From NCBI GenBank assembly GCA_017556795.1, contig JAFYLZ010000001.1, positions 1 through 55,498 of the forward strand: a stretch of DNA of 55,498 nt, read 5' to 3'. Both the position numbers and the translations under genes were made by a program. Below the pieces are notes generated by a model, which saw nothing but the letters and a program-made list of their open reading frames with translations, was not told where the DNA came from and searched no databases. This document shows, piece after piece, positions 41,701-49,997 of this stretch. Each line of letters starts with the position of its first letter. Position 1 is the stretch's first letter. Source of the stretch: Candidatus Saccharimonadota bacterium (lineage in GTDB: Bacteria > Patescibacteriota > Saccharimonadia > Saccharimonadales > Saccharimonadaceae).

Positions 41701-43831
41701 CATCAGTTTTTCTAACAATCTGATTTTCGTCTAGCGCAAGACCAGAATCTTTAACTCTAAATCCTTTCAGCTTAAAGTGGTCATCAATATACTGATCAAT
41801 CGCATTCACGGCCTCTTCATGTTTAGCCTTTGCATCATCGGTCAGCTCTTCGCCCATCTTTATTTCATCTTTAAACACACCACCAAGATTGTTCTCAATC
41901 AAACGTACAATCTCGGCCGCATTACTAATCGAACCCTCCGTTGTTTCATTGATAGTATCAATAATCTTCTCGCGTGCCGCATCACGATCAGCCTGTTCTT
42001 TTTCGCTAAGTTCAGTTTTCTCGGTATCCCAACTTGCGACCAATTTGGCATACTCTTTCAAGTCTTCGGTTAACCTATCCTTCTTCTCAGCGTTAGCATC
42101 AACAAGCTCGATTCCTTTATCCTTGAGCACTGAATCTCCAGCCCTGACGGCTTGTTCAGCACGTTCAACCACGGCCTTATCCGGATCGATTAACCCGCTA
42201 GCTTTATCAACGTCTTCTGAAGTAGTCGCATTGAACAAATCAAGGCTAATTCCTTTTTTCGCATCTTTAATTTTTTCGACAACAGCCTCGCGCCTCTCGC
42301 CTTTATTTTTGAATTTTTCTTTGTTATCGATCGCATTTCTTAGTTCATCAATTGCCATTTGGCCAGCAGACAAATTGCCGGTCTCTTTAATTGCTTGGGT
42401 TGCCGTCTCATAATAGTCCGCTATGGCGGCCTGACGTTGGAGCGCGCCAACAGTCCTATCAAAAATACTGACTGGCATAGATTTTATCGTTTTCGTCACG
42501 ACACCAATCTTTTTGTGATCTTTCAAGAATTTCGCAATGTGAGACTTCTCTTCCTTAGCCTTGGCTTTCTCTTCTCTCTTAGCCTTGATGGCATCATCGC
42601 GCTCCCTTAATGCGCGGTACGTTGCGCTGGCCGCCTCTTTCTTGGCTTCCTTTTCGCTAATCTTCTCAGAAATCACCATGTTGATGTTGCCCGCAGCATC
42701 AAGTACCTTGCTGCCGCGTTGTTGGGCTTTCAACCTACTTGCAATTCTCTGCTCAGGAGTCAGGGCTTTTTCATTCACCTCAGCGCTTGACTTGGTTTCA
42801 TTTACCACAGACCCTTCTGGTGGTTTTGCAGACGTTTTGAATGTTACTGGCTTTGCTTCCGCTTTCGGTGTTCTCACCGGACCAGTTGAAGCATCGGTTT
42901 TAACCTCTTCGTTTTTCACCTCGCCAGTAGCTGGTCGCGGATGAGTTACAAAAGTTTTCCCAGGCTGTTCAGCTGCCTTAGGCTGCTCGACCTTTTTAGG
43001 CTTTTCATTCTTATTTTTCTGTCCATTCGAATTTGGAGTTTGCTTAGGATTCTCTTTTGGCGCCGGAGCCGTCTTAGACGGGTTACCCGCAACGCGCTCA
43101 GCGGCAGACCTAACTGGTCTTTGTGCTGGCTCCACATTTGAGCTAGTGTTGACGCCTCGGCGGCCTATTGGTATTACACCACGTTTATCTTGAGCCAGTT
43201 TGCCATTAACAGCACCCACAACATTCTTAACGGCACTCGCGGCTTTCGAGAAAAAACCGCTTCCGGAGGTTGGTATGCCGGTTGGCTCAACTGCCGCGGC
43301 TCTTTTCTCATCCAAGATACGTTTTGCCTTAGCAAAATATTCTGGATCATGACCAGCAGCAACACTTTCCTCTATTGCTGCGTTAGTGCGTTCATTGATA
43401 TCTTCTCTAGTCGTTAAAGTTCTTTCCCAAATTGGCTTCTGCTCCGTGACCTCAGGCATATCGTTGGCCAACGGTTTAGTTTCGTCGATAATGGTTCCCC
43501 TGCTTTCGGTTAGGCTATTACCCTCAGCAGGGTGTTCAAACATAAAGGCCTCGCCACTACCAGCATTCACGCCATTAACGGCACTACTGATTTCTGGGGC
43601 ATTATGTCTAAATCCTTCTGGGTTATCAAATTTTGAAGTTTTCGGAGTTAAATCGACCGAGTCCTGAACACGACCGCCATCTTGGATGAAGGCGTTCATC
43701 ATCGAGGCATCAGCCTGTTGCTGGCCGTAGTAGTCAGAGGCGTAATCCGTCACGACTTTGCTATTCCAAGTCTGACCTGGATTACCGGCCTGCGCGCTAC
43801 TGCTGGCAACAATTTTTTCAGCTGCGCTCAT
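38792..43831 (-). CDS. Giant envelope protein with EF-hand-like loops and Pro-Thr repeats
   Basis: 1679 residues, no family recognised. About 1-350: disordered, P/K/A-rich. About 350-700: charged coiled coil. Hydrophobic segments at about 710-770 and 930-950. Then calcium-loop motifs D-H-D-G-N-G-T-I-D-E (about 1043), D-L-D-G-D-G-P-G (1170) and D-V-N-G-D-G-I-I-D-S (1353), as in dockerin/EF-hands. Near the end, a duplicated 20-residue P-P-K-E-P-E-L-P-P-P unit and a (T-P)n run (about 1577), then a conserved-looking tail. Likely spans the membrane with a large outside part. Starts 4 nt after the small upstream gene. Confidence 0.75.
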   Translation of the reverse strand: MSAAEKIVASSSAQAGNPGQTWNSKVVTDYASDYYGQQQADASMMNAFIQDGGRVQDSVDLTPKTSKFDNPEGFRHNAPEISSAVNGVNAGSGEAFMFEHPAEGNSLTESRGTIIDETKPLANDMPEVTEQKPIWERTLTTREDINERTNAAIEESVAAGHDPEYFAKAKRILDEKRAAAVEPTGIPTSGSGFFSKAASAVKNVVGAVNGKLAQDKRGVIPIGRRGVNTSSNVEPAQRPVRSAAERVAGNPSKTAPAPKENPKQTPNSNGQKNKNEKPKKVEQPKAAEQPGKTFVTHPRPATGEVKNEEVKTDASTGPVRTPKAEAKPVTFKTSAKPPEGSVVNETKSSAEVNEKALTPEQRIASRLKAQQRGSKVLDAAGNINMVISEKISEKEAKKEAASATYRALRERDDAIKAKREEKAKAKEEKSHIAKFLKDHKKIGVVTKTIKSMPVSIFDRTVGALQRQAAIADYYETATQAIKETGNLSAGQMAIDELRNAIDNKEKFKNKGERREAVVEKIKDAKKGISLDLFNATTSEDVDKASGLIDPDKAVVERAEQAVRAGDSVLKDKGIELVDANAEKKDRLTEDLKEYAKLVASWDTEKTELSEKEQADRDAAREKIIDTINETTEGSISNAAEIVRLIENNLGGVFKDEIKMGEELTDDAKAKHEEAVNAIDQYIDDHFKLKGFRVKDSGLALDENQIVRKTDALTIHSNIIVGASVALGASLLEGVLKNTVITRLTNSQIVMAVTKVALASAVGGARGYQKTKTQQRKSNIDAALGIETEGKEGKRKADKVGMNSLMLDVKEITGKLNSGELSNEDAIETIGEILARLDFQDEKRSKNGKGKVNLFRYEGKDKIERGKAELFDAMNEAAERLRAAGIDVETEFGRAKKRQHQKLEQEYSAIVKSELKDRWKAAGKSAAIAAVAAAIATVAWDEIRHGGKIRQEINDLAAGRKEFNWKNLHVVDVNSEAAMAGVVSGQKASQEAQEQIQQNMNNNPNKGPFSQNPEQNPGATEQLKLSEKGQVYIKDDPDGGQYIEIDHDGNGTIDETLFGGKTGNGLKGINLNNESELGLANSTLREKYGIELIRDPSVGEKLSPMKVAAYIDSQPNAMKGMNINDVDWNKSQQLCSIEREIKVFPNDGAELYEVPIDGKVPAGAKLYIDLDGDGPGAPLEYTIDNGRALVPASVLDVQTGGTAKFIGTVRVASVENGQFISYTTNIGKKTLSAEDMLNARVEETGSIISVQDATKGTVINQTALDGEGHTVSNLSEAFNGRPVANSTVSRVPYMLQEKAPAAGVTANVAKLENGAEIPDWEYRGGYKDNFDASLNYMFKEKASYVGTPMTLDVNGDGIIDSTESAAYINQMFVRTATNPYVLAENASAYGLLEPSTMNDLGFTTDVLRRLGIMDGKVDTMDELNLLIEELKKPGNADLYDKLVNGTLSRMREDLEGAQFEVIDLGARNATYLNNNNALDFIDASRTRTAVTYYKIVNGEKVYIGNKGMFGDGKKPVYDILACEQKGIKKPPVTTPPKEPELPPPVEETPPVTTTPPKEPELPPPVEDTPPTPTPTPTPTPTPTPTPTPEPEPTPPVTLPPKTDPLPMKPRPGDGELPTPEPGTPIGPVTERPIIGNGEATGVDIHEVTSTGGGTVSGQTRDEAIESYRRLMGLDDEEVAA
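39068..39127 (-). repeat. Hexanucleotide repeat encoding (Thr-Pro)n
   Basis: About ten units of GGTGTC/GGTGTT (plus strand), coding for Thr-Pro on the minus strand. Copy-number slippage would keep the frame, so it can change linker length without inactivating the gene. A neighbouring 60-72 bp unit is duplicated at about 39128-39245. Confidence 0.75.
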
Positions 43832-43835
43832 CTAT

Positions 43836-44231
43836 CTATTCCTCAGCTTTATTTTCACCGAGGTAAAGCTCGCGGAGTTTATCCAAGGCTTCACCGGTAA
43901 TTTTTTGTGCATCAATACCAGCCTCTTCGACAGCCGTATTCATCAAAGTCTCAGCATCTTCGCCGTTGTCGATTCTTTCAGAAATTTCAGCCGCCTTGTC
44001 GTCTGGCAAAGCATCAATAATCGAGAAATTAATCATATCGATCGCGCGCTCTTTAAGATCGGCGATCATCTTCGATTCGGTCTCCTCATCTAGGTTAGTA
44101 AAGCCTTTTTCGATCAACAAGCTTTGTACGTAAGCATCGAGGATTTCATCACCCGACATGCTTTCGAGTTGTTGCTTTAGTTCTTCGTCGGTCATAACCT
44201 GACCGCCGTCTTGATAATTAGAATTGTCCAT
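43836..44231 (-). CDS. Small acidic helical protein (DUF5663-like), hypothetical
   Basis: 131 residues, soluble, acidic and helical (E-L-K-Q-Q-L-E-S-M-S-G-D-E-I-L-D-A-Y). It resembles small DUF5663-type proteins of CPR bacteria, though I cannot confirm the family. GAAAGG precedes the ATG. Co-transcribed with the giant envelope protein 4 nt downstream, so it may be its partner. Confidence 0.65.
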   Translation of the reverse strand: MDNSNYQDGGQVMTDEELKQQLESMSGDEILDAYVQSLLIEKGFTNLDEETESKMIADLKERAIDMINFSIIDALPDDKAAEISERIDNGEDAETLMNTAVEEAGIDAQKITGEALDKLRELYLGENKAEE

Positions 44232-44277
44232 GTGGAGACCTTTCTTTTTTGTTGTTATATGCCCTTATTCTTATTTA

Positions 44278-44306
44278 AGATTAGCATAAACTCTTTGGCA
44301 GGTCAA
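44278..44306 (-). promoter_or_regulatory. Promoter of the 44231-38792 operon
   Basis: TTGACC (44301-44306), 17 nt ending in TGC, TAATCT (44278-44283). Same TGC-TAATCT core as BspA-like gene 1, hinting at shared control of surface genes. Confidence 0.7.
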
Positions 44307-44367
44307 CCAAAAATGCGCCCAAAAACCACCAAAAAAGGCCCAATTTTCCACCCAAAATTTGAGCCCA

Positions 44368-44400
44368 CTAAAAAACCGAACGGACTGTTCGGTTTTTTAG
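44368..44400 (-). terminator. Terminator, 14 bp perfect stem
   Basis: CTAAAAAACCGAAC/GTTCGGTTTTTTAG with a 5 nt loop; T-runs in both directions. On the minus strand it ends the small ORF at 44496. Confidence 0.75.
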
Positions 44401-44495
44401 GTAATTTATGTCTAGTCGATAAACTTTTCCCTGTTTAATTGTCTATTTGTTTTGTGTTTTGTCGTTACATTGGCGTAAATTTTTCCTTTCTTTTG

Positions 44496-44648
44496 TTAAG
44501 GCTTGATTCCAAGCAGATCAGTAACCTTACCACCAATCGCACCGTAGTGTTCTCGCCTAAAGGCTGCTATCTTAGCTTCTGTTTTTATTCCTACGTTGGC
44601 TACGTCACTGACGCCGCCTTCGCCTGGATGAAACTGGAATCCCGTCAT
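44496..44648 (-). CDS. Small hypothetical protein (50 aa) with its own promoter
   Basis: 50 residues, ATG 44648 to TAA 44496-44498. It starts M-T-G-F-Q-F-H-P-G-E-G-G-V and ends in V-T-D-L-L-G-I-K-P; glycine-rich and not hydrophobic. An AAGGA lies 12-13 nt before the ATG, a little far. A strong promoter and a strong terminator frame it exactly, which supports a real transcript. I recognise no family. Confidence 0.5.
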   Translation of the reverse strand: MTGFQFHPGEGGVSDVANVGIKTEAKIAAFRREHYGAIGGKVTDLLGIKP

Positions 44649-44719
44649 ATTTTTTGTTTTCCTTATTGTTTATTTTTGTTATTTGTTAGATTTTTTATTT
44701 TATTGTCTAACTATTTTCT

Positions 44720-44748
44720 ATATTAGCACACTTTGCCAAAAAAGTCAA
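44720..44748 (-). promoter_or_regulatory. Promoter of the 50-residue ORF
   Basis: TTGACT (44743-44748), 17 nt ending in TGC, TAATAT (44720-44725). Leader about 64 nt. Confidence 0.65.
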
Positions 44749-44823
44749 TACTACTTATGCTTATTTTTCCCCACTTTGTCAAATTAACAGAGATAAAAAT
44801 GTATAAAAAATAAAGCTGGTTAC

Positions 44824-44913
44824 TCTTTTTCGAGACAATATCCCGGAAAAACCCGAAAAGTCAACAACCTTTAGGTCTTTACTTTTCGGGTTTTGTAGGC
44901 GTCTCGAAAAAGA
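44824..44913. repeat. Large nested inverted repeat
   Basis: Outer perfect 13 bp arms (44824-44836 and 44901-44913) and inner perfect 14 bp arms (44848-44861 and 44881-44894), with a short ACCT/AGGT apex. It begins 22 nt after the ileS stop. The inner stem ends in five T on the minus strand, so it may be the ileS terminator, but the outer arms exceed what a terminator needs. Confidence 0.7.
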
Positions 44914-44934
44914 TGCAACTAGCTTTGTTTTGTT

Positions 44935-47844
44935 TTACGCTTTTTCTAGCGAGATCGTTACATTCTCCCCATTAATCTTCGCAACCTCATCATAAGCAAA
45001 GTTACCATTTAGAACAATCTCATCAGCCAAAACCTCAGCCTTGATAAAGTCTACGTGCTCTTCTGGAGCTTCCACGGATAGCGAGAGACGAATCTTGTCG
45101 CCAGGAGCCAGACCAGCCTTCTTACGGGCCGCCTGGATGGCACGTACGAGCTCACGAGCATATCCTTCCCTCTTCAGCTCATCCGTCAAAGTCTTGTCTA
45201 GGAACAACTCTTCGCCATTCTCAACAGTCTTAACATTAACTTCCTCAGCGATAATCTGCTCATAAAACTCAGGTAGCTTTTCGCCAGCATAAACCAACTT
45301 TGAGAGTGGCTGACGAATCTTAATCTGGTCTTCAGTCTCAGACTTCTGCATGCGTAGAGCCAGCGCATCGGTAATAATCTCGCGGCAGCGCTTCATGTCT
45401 CCCAAAATATCCTTATCATCGATCTCGGTAGTCTTCGGGAAGTCTAATAGATGAACAGACTCTTCCTTGCCGGTCATCTTCTGGTAAAGCTCTTCAGCGA
45501 GGAACGGCGTAAATGGTGCCAAAATCATCGCTACGCGCACCAATACCATATGAAGTGTCCAGAAAGCCTCTTTCTTATCTTCTTCGTCCTCATTCTTACT
45601 ACTAAAACGACGGCGCGAGCGACGCACAAACCAGTTAGAGAGGTCATCCACGAACGGCAAAACGCCCTCTAGGGCCTTTGGAATATTATATTCTTTCATA
45701 CCGTCGATAATCTCGGCTTTCACCTCATAAAGACGAGCCAAAATCCAGCGATCTAGTGGGTTCTTTAGATCAGCGATCAACTTACCAGCTGGCCTCCAAC
45801 CATTTTCCGAATCCCAACCTTCTACCTCTGCGTAAGTAGTAAAGAAGTCGTAGACGTTCCAAATCATCGAAATCTTGCGGTTCACATCAGAGACGTCCTT
45901 ATCTAGGAGCGCGAAATCCTCACCGGACAACACTGGAGAGCTAAGGAGCAAGAAGCGCAAAGAATCAGCAGAATACTGATCCATCAAGATGTTCGGATCG
46001 GTGTAGTTGCCAAGCGATTTACTCATCTTGCGGCCATCATTACCGGCCAAAGTACCAGTAGTAATCACGTTCTTATAAGCATTCTTTGGCCCGTTCTTGG
46101 CCTTCTCGCCAAAGGCGCCAATCGAAGCCAATGCAGTGTTCACGCAGTGTACGTAATAGAACCATGCACGTACCTGGCCGACATATTCCACGATAAAATC
46201 TGCCGGGTAATTGCTCTCGAACTTCTCTTTATTCTCGAATGGATAATGCATCTGAGCGAACGGCATTGAGCCAGATTCAAACCAACAGTCCAAAACCTTT
46301 TCAATGCGCTTAAAATGCTCGCCGTCAATATCAAATTCAATCTCATCCACCCATGGACGGTGATAATCTTCTAGCCTTACACCGGAAAGCTCGTATAGCT
46401 CGTCGTAAGAACCCACTACCTTCACGGTTCCCTTGTCGCCCTTCCAGACCGGCATTGCCGTCGCCCAGAAACGATCACGAGAGAGGTTCCAATCCGGAGC
46501 AGCTTCGATGTTTTTGGCAAAACGACCGTGCTTCAAATACTCTGGGAACCAGTTAATATTCTCGTTCTCTTCGAGCATCATTTCCTTCTGACCCTCTACG
46601 TCAAAGAACCAAGATGGAAATGCGCGGTACATAATGCGTTCTTTGGAACGTGGGTTAAACGGATACTCGTGCTGGATATATTCAATCTTGTAGACGATAC
46701 CTTTTTCCTCTAGGCACTTAGCGATAAACTTATTGCCAGCCCAAATTTGAATACCATTTTCATCAGTGTCGCGCACGCCAAGCCCATGAAGTCTGTCGGC
46801 ATATTCTGGCAGATAGTAGCCATTTTCATCTAAGACATCAACAAAATCAATTTCATCTTCGTGAGCCTTATAGAGCTCGTAATCATCCTCACCATAAGCC
46901 GGGGCAATATGGACGATACCGGTACCATCTTCTTCGCCAACGAAGTCCGCAGCAAAGACTTTGCAGGTCGTGCCATCCAAAGATTCATAAGCCAAACCGG
47001 CCAACTCCGAACCTTTGACTACATTTTCTGGCTCCGCTGAACCAAAAATTTGCTCAGCACGTTTTACGGCTACAATTAATTTTTCGCCGTCTATATTATA
47101 TATGCCATATTCCAGGTCTTTTGATACCGCGAGCGCACGGTTTGCCATCAAAGTCCAAGGAGTAGTAGTCCAGGCCAAGAAGTAATTACCATCCTCCGCC
47201 TTAAACTTCACGAAGGCAGATGGATCAGTTACGGTCTGATAAGCATCGTTATCCATCGTTACTTCAGCCTTCGAAACTGGGGTCGCAAACTTCGTATCAT
47301 ACATCAAAACCTTACGACCTTCGTAGATCTTTCCTGCTTCATAAAGCTGTTTAAAGGCCCACCATACCGATTCCATAAAATCTTTGTTCATGGTGCGATA
47401 GCAGTTATCAAAATCTACCCAGCGACCGATACGGTCAATCGTGCTACGCCAAGTTTCAGAGTTTGCCACCATCGACTCACGCGCCTTAATAATGTAATCC
47501 TCAAGAGACCATTTAGTGCCAATTTCGCGGCGATCGGTAATGCCAAGCTGCTTTTCCACGAAATTTTCAGCAGGGAGACCATGGCAATCCCAACCCCAAC
47601 GACGCTCGACATGTTTGCCGTTCATCGTCCAAAAACGCGGCACTGCGTCCTTCACGATTGAAGAAAGCAGCGTACCATGATGTGGGTTACCAGTAATAAA
47701 CGGAGGGCCGTCATAAAAGACATACGAGTTATCAATCGGACGATTCTCTACCGACTTCTCAAATGTTTTGTTTTCTTTCCACCACTCAACGAGTGCCTTT
47801 TCGTACTCAATAGCGCGGCGGCGTTCGCCTGCTTTATATTTCAT
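44935..47844 (-). CDS. ileS: Isoleucyl-tRNA synthetase
   Basis: 969 residues. Class I signatures are G-N-P-H-H-G-T (HIGH) near residue 56 and K-M-S-K-S near 610; the connective editing domain and anticodon-binding region follow. The form resembles the longer type shared with eukaryotes. It charges tRNA-Ile and edits Val. AAAGGAG precedes the ATG by about 6 nt. Expression is controlled by the T-box leader at 47862-48030, which senses uncharged tRNA-Ile. Confidence 0.96.
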   Translation of the reverse strand: MKYKAGERRRAIEYEKALVEWWKENKTFEKSVENRPIDNSYVFYDGPPFITGNPHHGTLLSSIVKDAVPRFWTMNGKHVERRWGWDCHGLPAENFVEKQLGITDRREIGTKWSLEDYIIKARESMVANSETWRSTIDRIGRWVDFDNCYRTMNKDFMESVWWAFKQLYEAGKIYEGRKVLMYDTKFATPVSKAEVTMDNDAYQTVTDPSAFVKFKAEDGNYFLAWTTTPWTLMANRALAVSKDLEYGIYNIDGEKLIVAVKRAEQIFGSAEPENVVKGSELAGLAYESLDGTTCKVFAADFVGEEDGTGIVHIAPAYGEDDYELYKAHEDEIDFVDVLDENGYYLPEYADRLHGLGVRDTDENGIQIWAGNKFIAKCLEEKGIVYKIEYIQHEYPFNPRSKERIMYRAFPSWFFDVEGQKEMMLEENENINWFPEYLKHGRFAKNIEAAPDWNLSRDRFWATAMPVWKGDKGTVKVVGSYDELYELSGVRLEDYHRPWVDEIEFDIDGEHFKRIEKVLDCWFESGSMPFAQMHYPFENKEKFESNYPADFIVEYVGQVRAWFYYVHCVNTALASIGAFGEKAKNGPKNAYKNVITTGTLAGNDGRKMSKSLGNYTDPNILMDQYSADSLRFLLLSSPVLSGEDFALLDKDVSDVNRKISMIWNVYDFFTTYAEVEGWDSENGWRPAGKLIADLKNPLDRWILARLYEVKAEIIDGMKEYNIPKALEGVLPFVDDLSNWFVRRSRRRFSSKNEDEEDKKEAFWTLHMVLVRVAMILAPFTPFLAEELYQKMTGKEESVHLLDFPKTTEIDDKDILGDMKRCREIITDALALRMQKSETEDQIKIRQPLSKLVYAGEKLPEFYEQIIAEEVNVKTVENGEELFLDKTLTDELKREGYARELVRAIQAARKKAGLAPGDKIRLSLSVEAPEEHVDFIKAEVLADEIVLNGNFAYDEVAKINGENVTISLEKA

Positions 47845-47861
47845 ATGGTCTCCTTTTTATT

Positions 47862-48030
47862 AAAAAAATCCAATGTTTTACCATTGGAACTCCTTTGGAG
47901 CGGTACCATCCAATTTCCAAGACTTGCTTGGCTCTCAATTAATCTCTTACGCGGACTCACGGATGGTTCTACTAGGTTTCCCGTTCTTCCATCAGCTCGC
48001 AGGTGATAGCTGCTTCTAACGCCTTTCCTA
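47862..48030 (-). promoter_or_regulatory. T-box riboswitch (tRNA-Ile), transcriptional
   Basis: On the minus strand the T-box TGGATGGTACCGC lies at 47900-47912. Antiterminator: TTGGA (47909-47913) with TCCAA (47884-47888) around an inner CTCC/GGAG helix (47897-47900 with 47890-47893). Competing terminator: TCCAATG/CATTGGA (47882-47888 with 47869-47875) plus seven T (47862-47868). The shared TCCAA strand is the switch. An ATC triplet at 47962-47964, followed by CGTGAG, is a plausible specifier codon for Ile. Uncharged tRNA-Ile would stabilise the antiterminator and switch ileS on. Confidence 0.88.
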
Positions 48031-48031
48031 C

Positions 48032-48037
48032 ATCATA
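48032..48037 (-). promoter_or_regulatory. -10 of the ileS T-box transcript
   Basis: TATGAT at 48032-48037 (minus strand), with only a weak -35 (TTTTAT at 48055-48060). Confidence 0.4.
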
Positions 48038-48104
48038 ACACATTTGATATATAAATAAAACTGCTTGCGCTTTGCAAAAAAGTGTTCCATTCCCTTTCCG
48101 CTTA

Positions 48105-48113
48105 TGCTATAAT
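48105..48113 (+). promoter_or_regulatory. Promoter of BspA-like gene 2
   Basis: TG-C-TATAAT, hexamer 48108-48113. Its surroundings, with the leader and start codon, are repeated downstream of the gene at 49998-50078. Confidence 0.65.
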
Positions 48114-48135
48114 CATAAGTACAAAAAGGTCATAT

Positions 48136-49980
48136 ATGAGAAAACAAAATAATTTTCGTCTGTCCAAGACAAAAAATAATATATTATATATTCTTTCTGG
48201 TGTCTCGCTAGCTTTGTTCGCCGGCTTAATGTTATTTCCAACAATTAATGAGACTACTCATGCCGAAGGCGATGAACCAGATGATGGTATTGCTATCACA
48301 GTAAACAATGAAGTATCTGCTAATCTAGTGCTATTTGATGAAGGTGATTATAAAATAGCAAAAGATACTGTTACGGTTTCTTCTAGCGCTCCATACGGCT
48401 ATGAATTATTCTTAACTACAGATTCAGAAGCCCATCAATCTATTTATCTTAATGATGATCCAACTAGCAGCAGTGTTATTTCTCCAGTATCTGGTACTAT
48501 TGCTGAACCAGCAGTACTAACAAGTAATACTTGGGGCTTTGCTATTGCTGGACAAGGTAACTTTGATAACGAATATGACCCAGCAAATCCAGACCCAGCA
48601 TCTAGATTCGCCATTATCCCAACCGCGGACAACCAACAAGCAGTCTTCGAAAATAATGCTGCTACTGCAGAAGACGATATAGATTTCTATTATGGTATTA
48701 AAGTAGAACCAACATTGGAGGTTGGTGAGTATACGACTAGTGCGGAGTATACAGCAACAGCTAAGTTGCCGCCATTAACGGCAAAAGCGATACTGGGAGA
48801 TAATGGGAATCTTAACTTCGTCTACGATCGTAACACCTATACCGTTGGCGAAACCTACACGGATAATATCGGAGAGACCGAAATCAGTGCCATCTATAGT
48901 GTGCCGATGGAATCAAGTGAGGATAATGAGCCTGGATGGGTGAGCAATAACGATATTCTGACAGCTAACTTTGGCGACAGTTTTCGCGGTTTTAAGCCAT
49001 TAAGCACCGCTTTTTGGTTTAATAACGACAGATATCTTAACACTATTACTGGAACAACGAATCTCGATACTAGCCCAGTGGTTAATATGAGCGCAATGTT
49101 CTATAATGCCGGATACAAAGCCACCTCTTTTAATCTGGATCTTAGTAGCTTAGATACTGGCAACGTCGTGAATATGAGCGGCATGTTCGGCCATGCCGGT
49201 CAAAGCGCCACTACCTGGAGCATCGGTGACATTAGCGATTGGAATACGGACAACGTCATAAATATGTCCAGCATGTTTGCTCTTGCCGGTCGCAGAGCTC
49301 CTTCCTTCATTCTAGATCTCAGCGGCTGGAATACTGGCAACGTCGTGAATATGAGCGGCATGTTCGACCAAAGCGGATCCACTACGGCCTGGAGCGTTGG
49401 TGATATTTCTGGCTGGAATGTTAGTAAAGTAGAAAATATGTCCTTTATGTTTCAGGATGTCGGCAGCGAGGCTTCCTTTTCTATGGATCTCAGCGGCTGG
49501 AATACTGGCAATGTAACCAATATGTATCGCATGTTTTCGGGCATCGGCAGCAAGGCTTCCATATCCCTGAATCTTAGCGGTTGGAACACCAGCAATGTAA
49601 CTAATATGAGTTCCATGTTTGATTCTGCTGGTCTCCACGCCACCGACTTCAATCTCAATCTCAGCGGCTGGAATACGGGCAACGTTACCGATATGTCTCA
49701 AATGTTCTACCAAGCCGGTTACAGCGCCACTACCTGGAGCATCGGTGATCTTAGCGGTTGGGATACTAGCAATGTAACTGATATGAATGGAATGTTTTAC
49801 GATGCCGGCCGCGTTGCTACTACTTGGGATATTGGCAATCTCAACTATGTAGATGAAGGCCATAAGGGATGGGATGTGTCCAAAGTTACAAGCCATAATG
49901 ACTTCGTGAATTACATGTGGATAGACTTTGGCATACAAACCAATGTTGACCTATCTAAGCTCCCATGGCAATCTGACTAA
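48136..49980 (+). CDS. BspA-like repeat surface protein 2
   Basis: 614 residues from ATG 48136 (AAAAAGG upstream; an ATG at 48082 is open but precedes the promoter). N-terminal hydrophobic anchor (about 18-38) ending near T-H-A-E-G, a stalk domain with clear similarity to BspA-like protein 1 (Y-G-Y-E-L-F ... W-G-F-A-I-A-G), then about ten BspA/DUF285 repeats, several nearly identical to those of gene 1 (L-S-G-W-N-T-G-N-V-x-x-M). No C-terminal anchor. The first 640 bp are clearly more AT-rich than the repeats, pointing to a mosaic origin. Likely an adhesin. Confidence 0.88.
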   Translation: MRKQNNFRLSKTKNNILYILSGVSLALFAGLMLFPTINETTHAEGDEPDDGIAITVNNEVSANLVLFDEGDYKIAKDTVTVSSSAPYGYELFLTTDSEAHQSIYLNDDPTSSSVISPVSGTIAEPAVLTSNTWGFAIAGQGNFDNEYDPANPDPASRFAIIPTADNQQAVFENNAATAEDDIDFYYGIKVEPTLEVGEYTTSAEYTATAKLPPLTAKAILGDNGNLNFVYDRNTYTVGETYTDNIGETEISAIYSVPMESSEDNEPGWVSNNDILTANFGDSFRGFKPLSTAFWFNNDRYLNTITGTTNLDTSPVVNMSAMFYNAGYKATSFNLDLSSLDTGNVVNMSGMFGHAGQSATTWSIGDISDWNTDNVINMSSMFALAGRRAPSFILDLSGWNTGNVVNMSGMFDQSGSTTAWSVGDISGWNVSKVENMSFMFQDVGSEASFSMDLSGWNTGNVTNMYRMFSGIGSKASISLNLSGWNTSNVTNMSSMFDSAGLHATDFNLNLSGWNTGNVTDMSQMFYQAGYSATTWSIGDLSGWDTSNVTDMNGMFYDAGRVATTWDIGNLNYVDEGHKGWDVSKVTSHNDFVNYMWIDFGIQTNVDLSKLPWQSD

Positions 49981-49997
49981 AATTCTACACGCAATTA

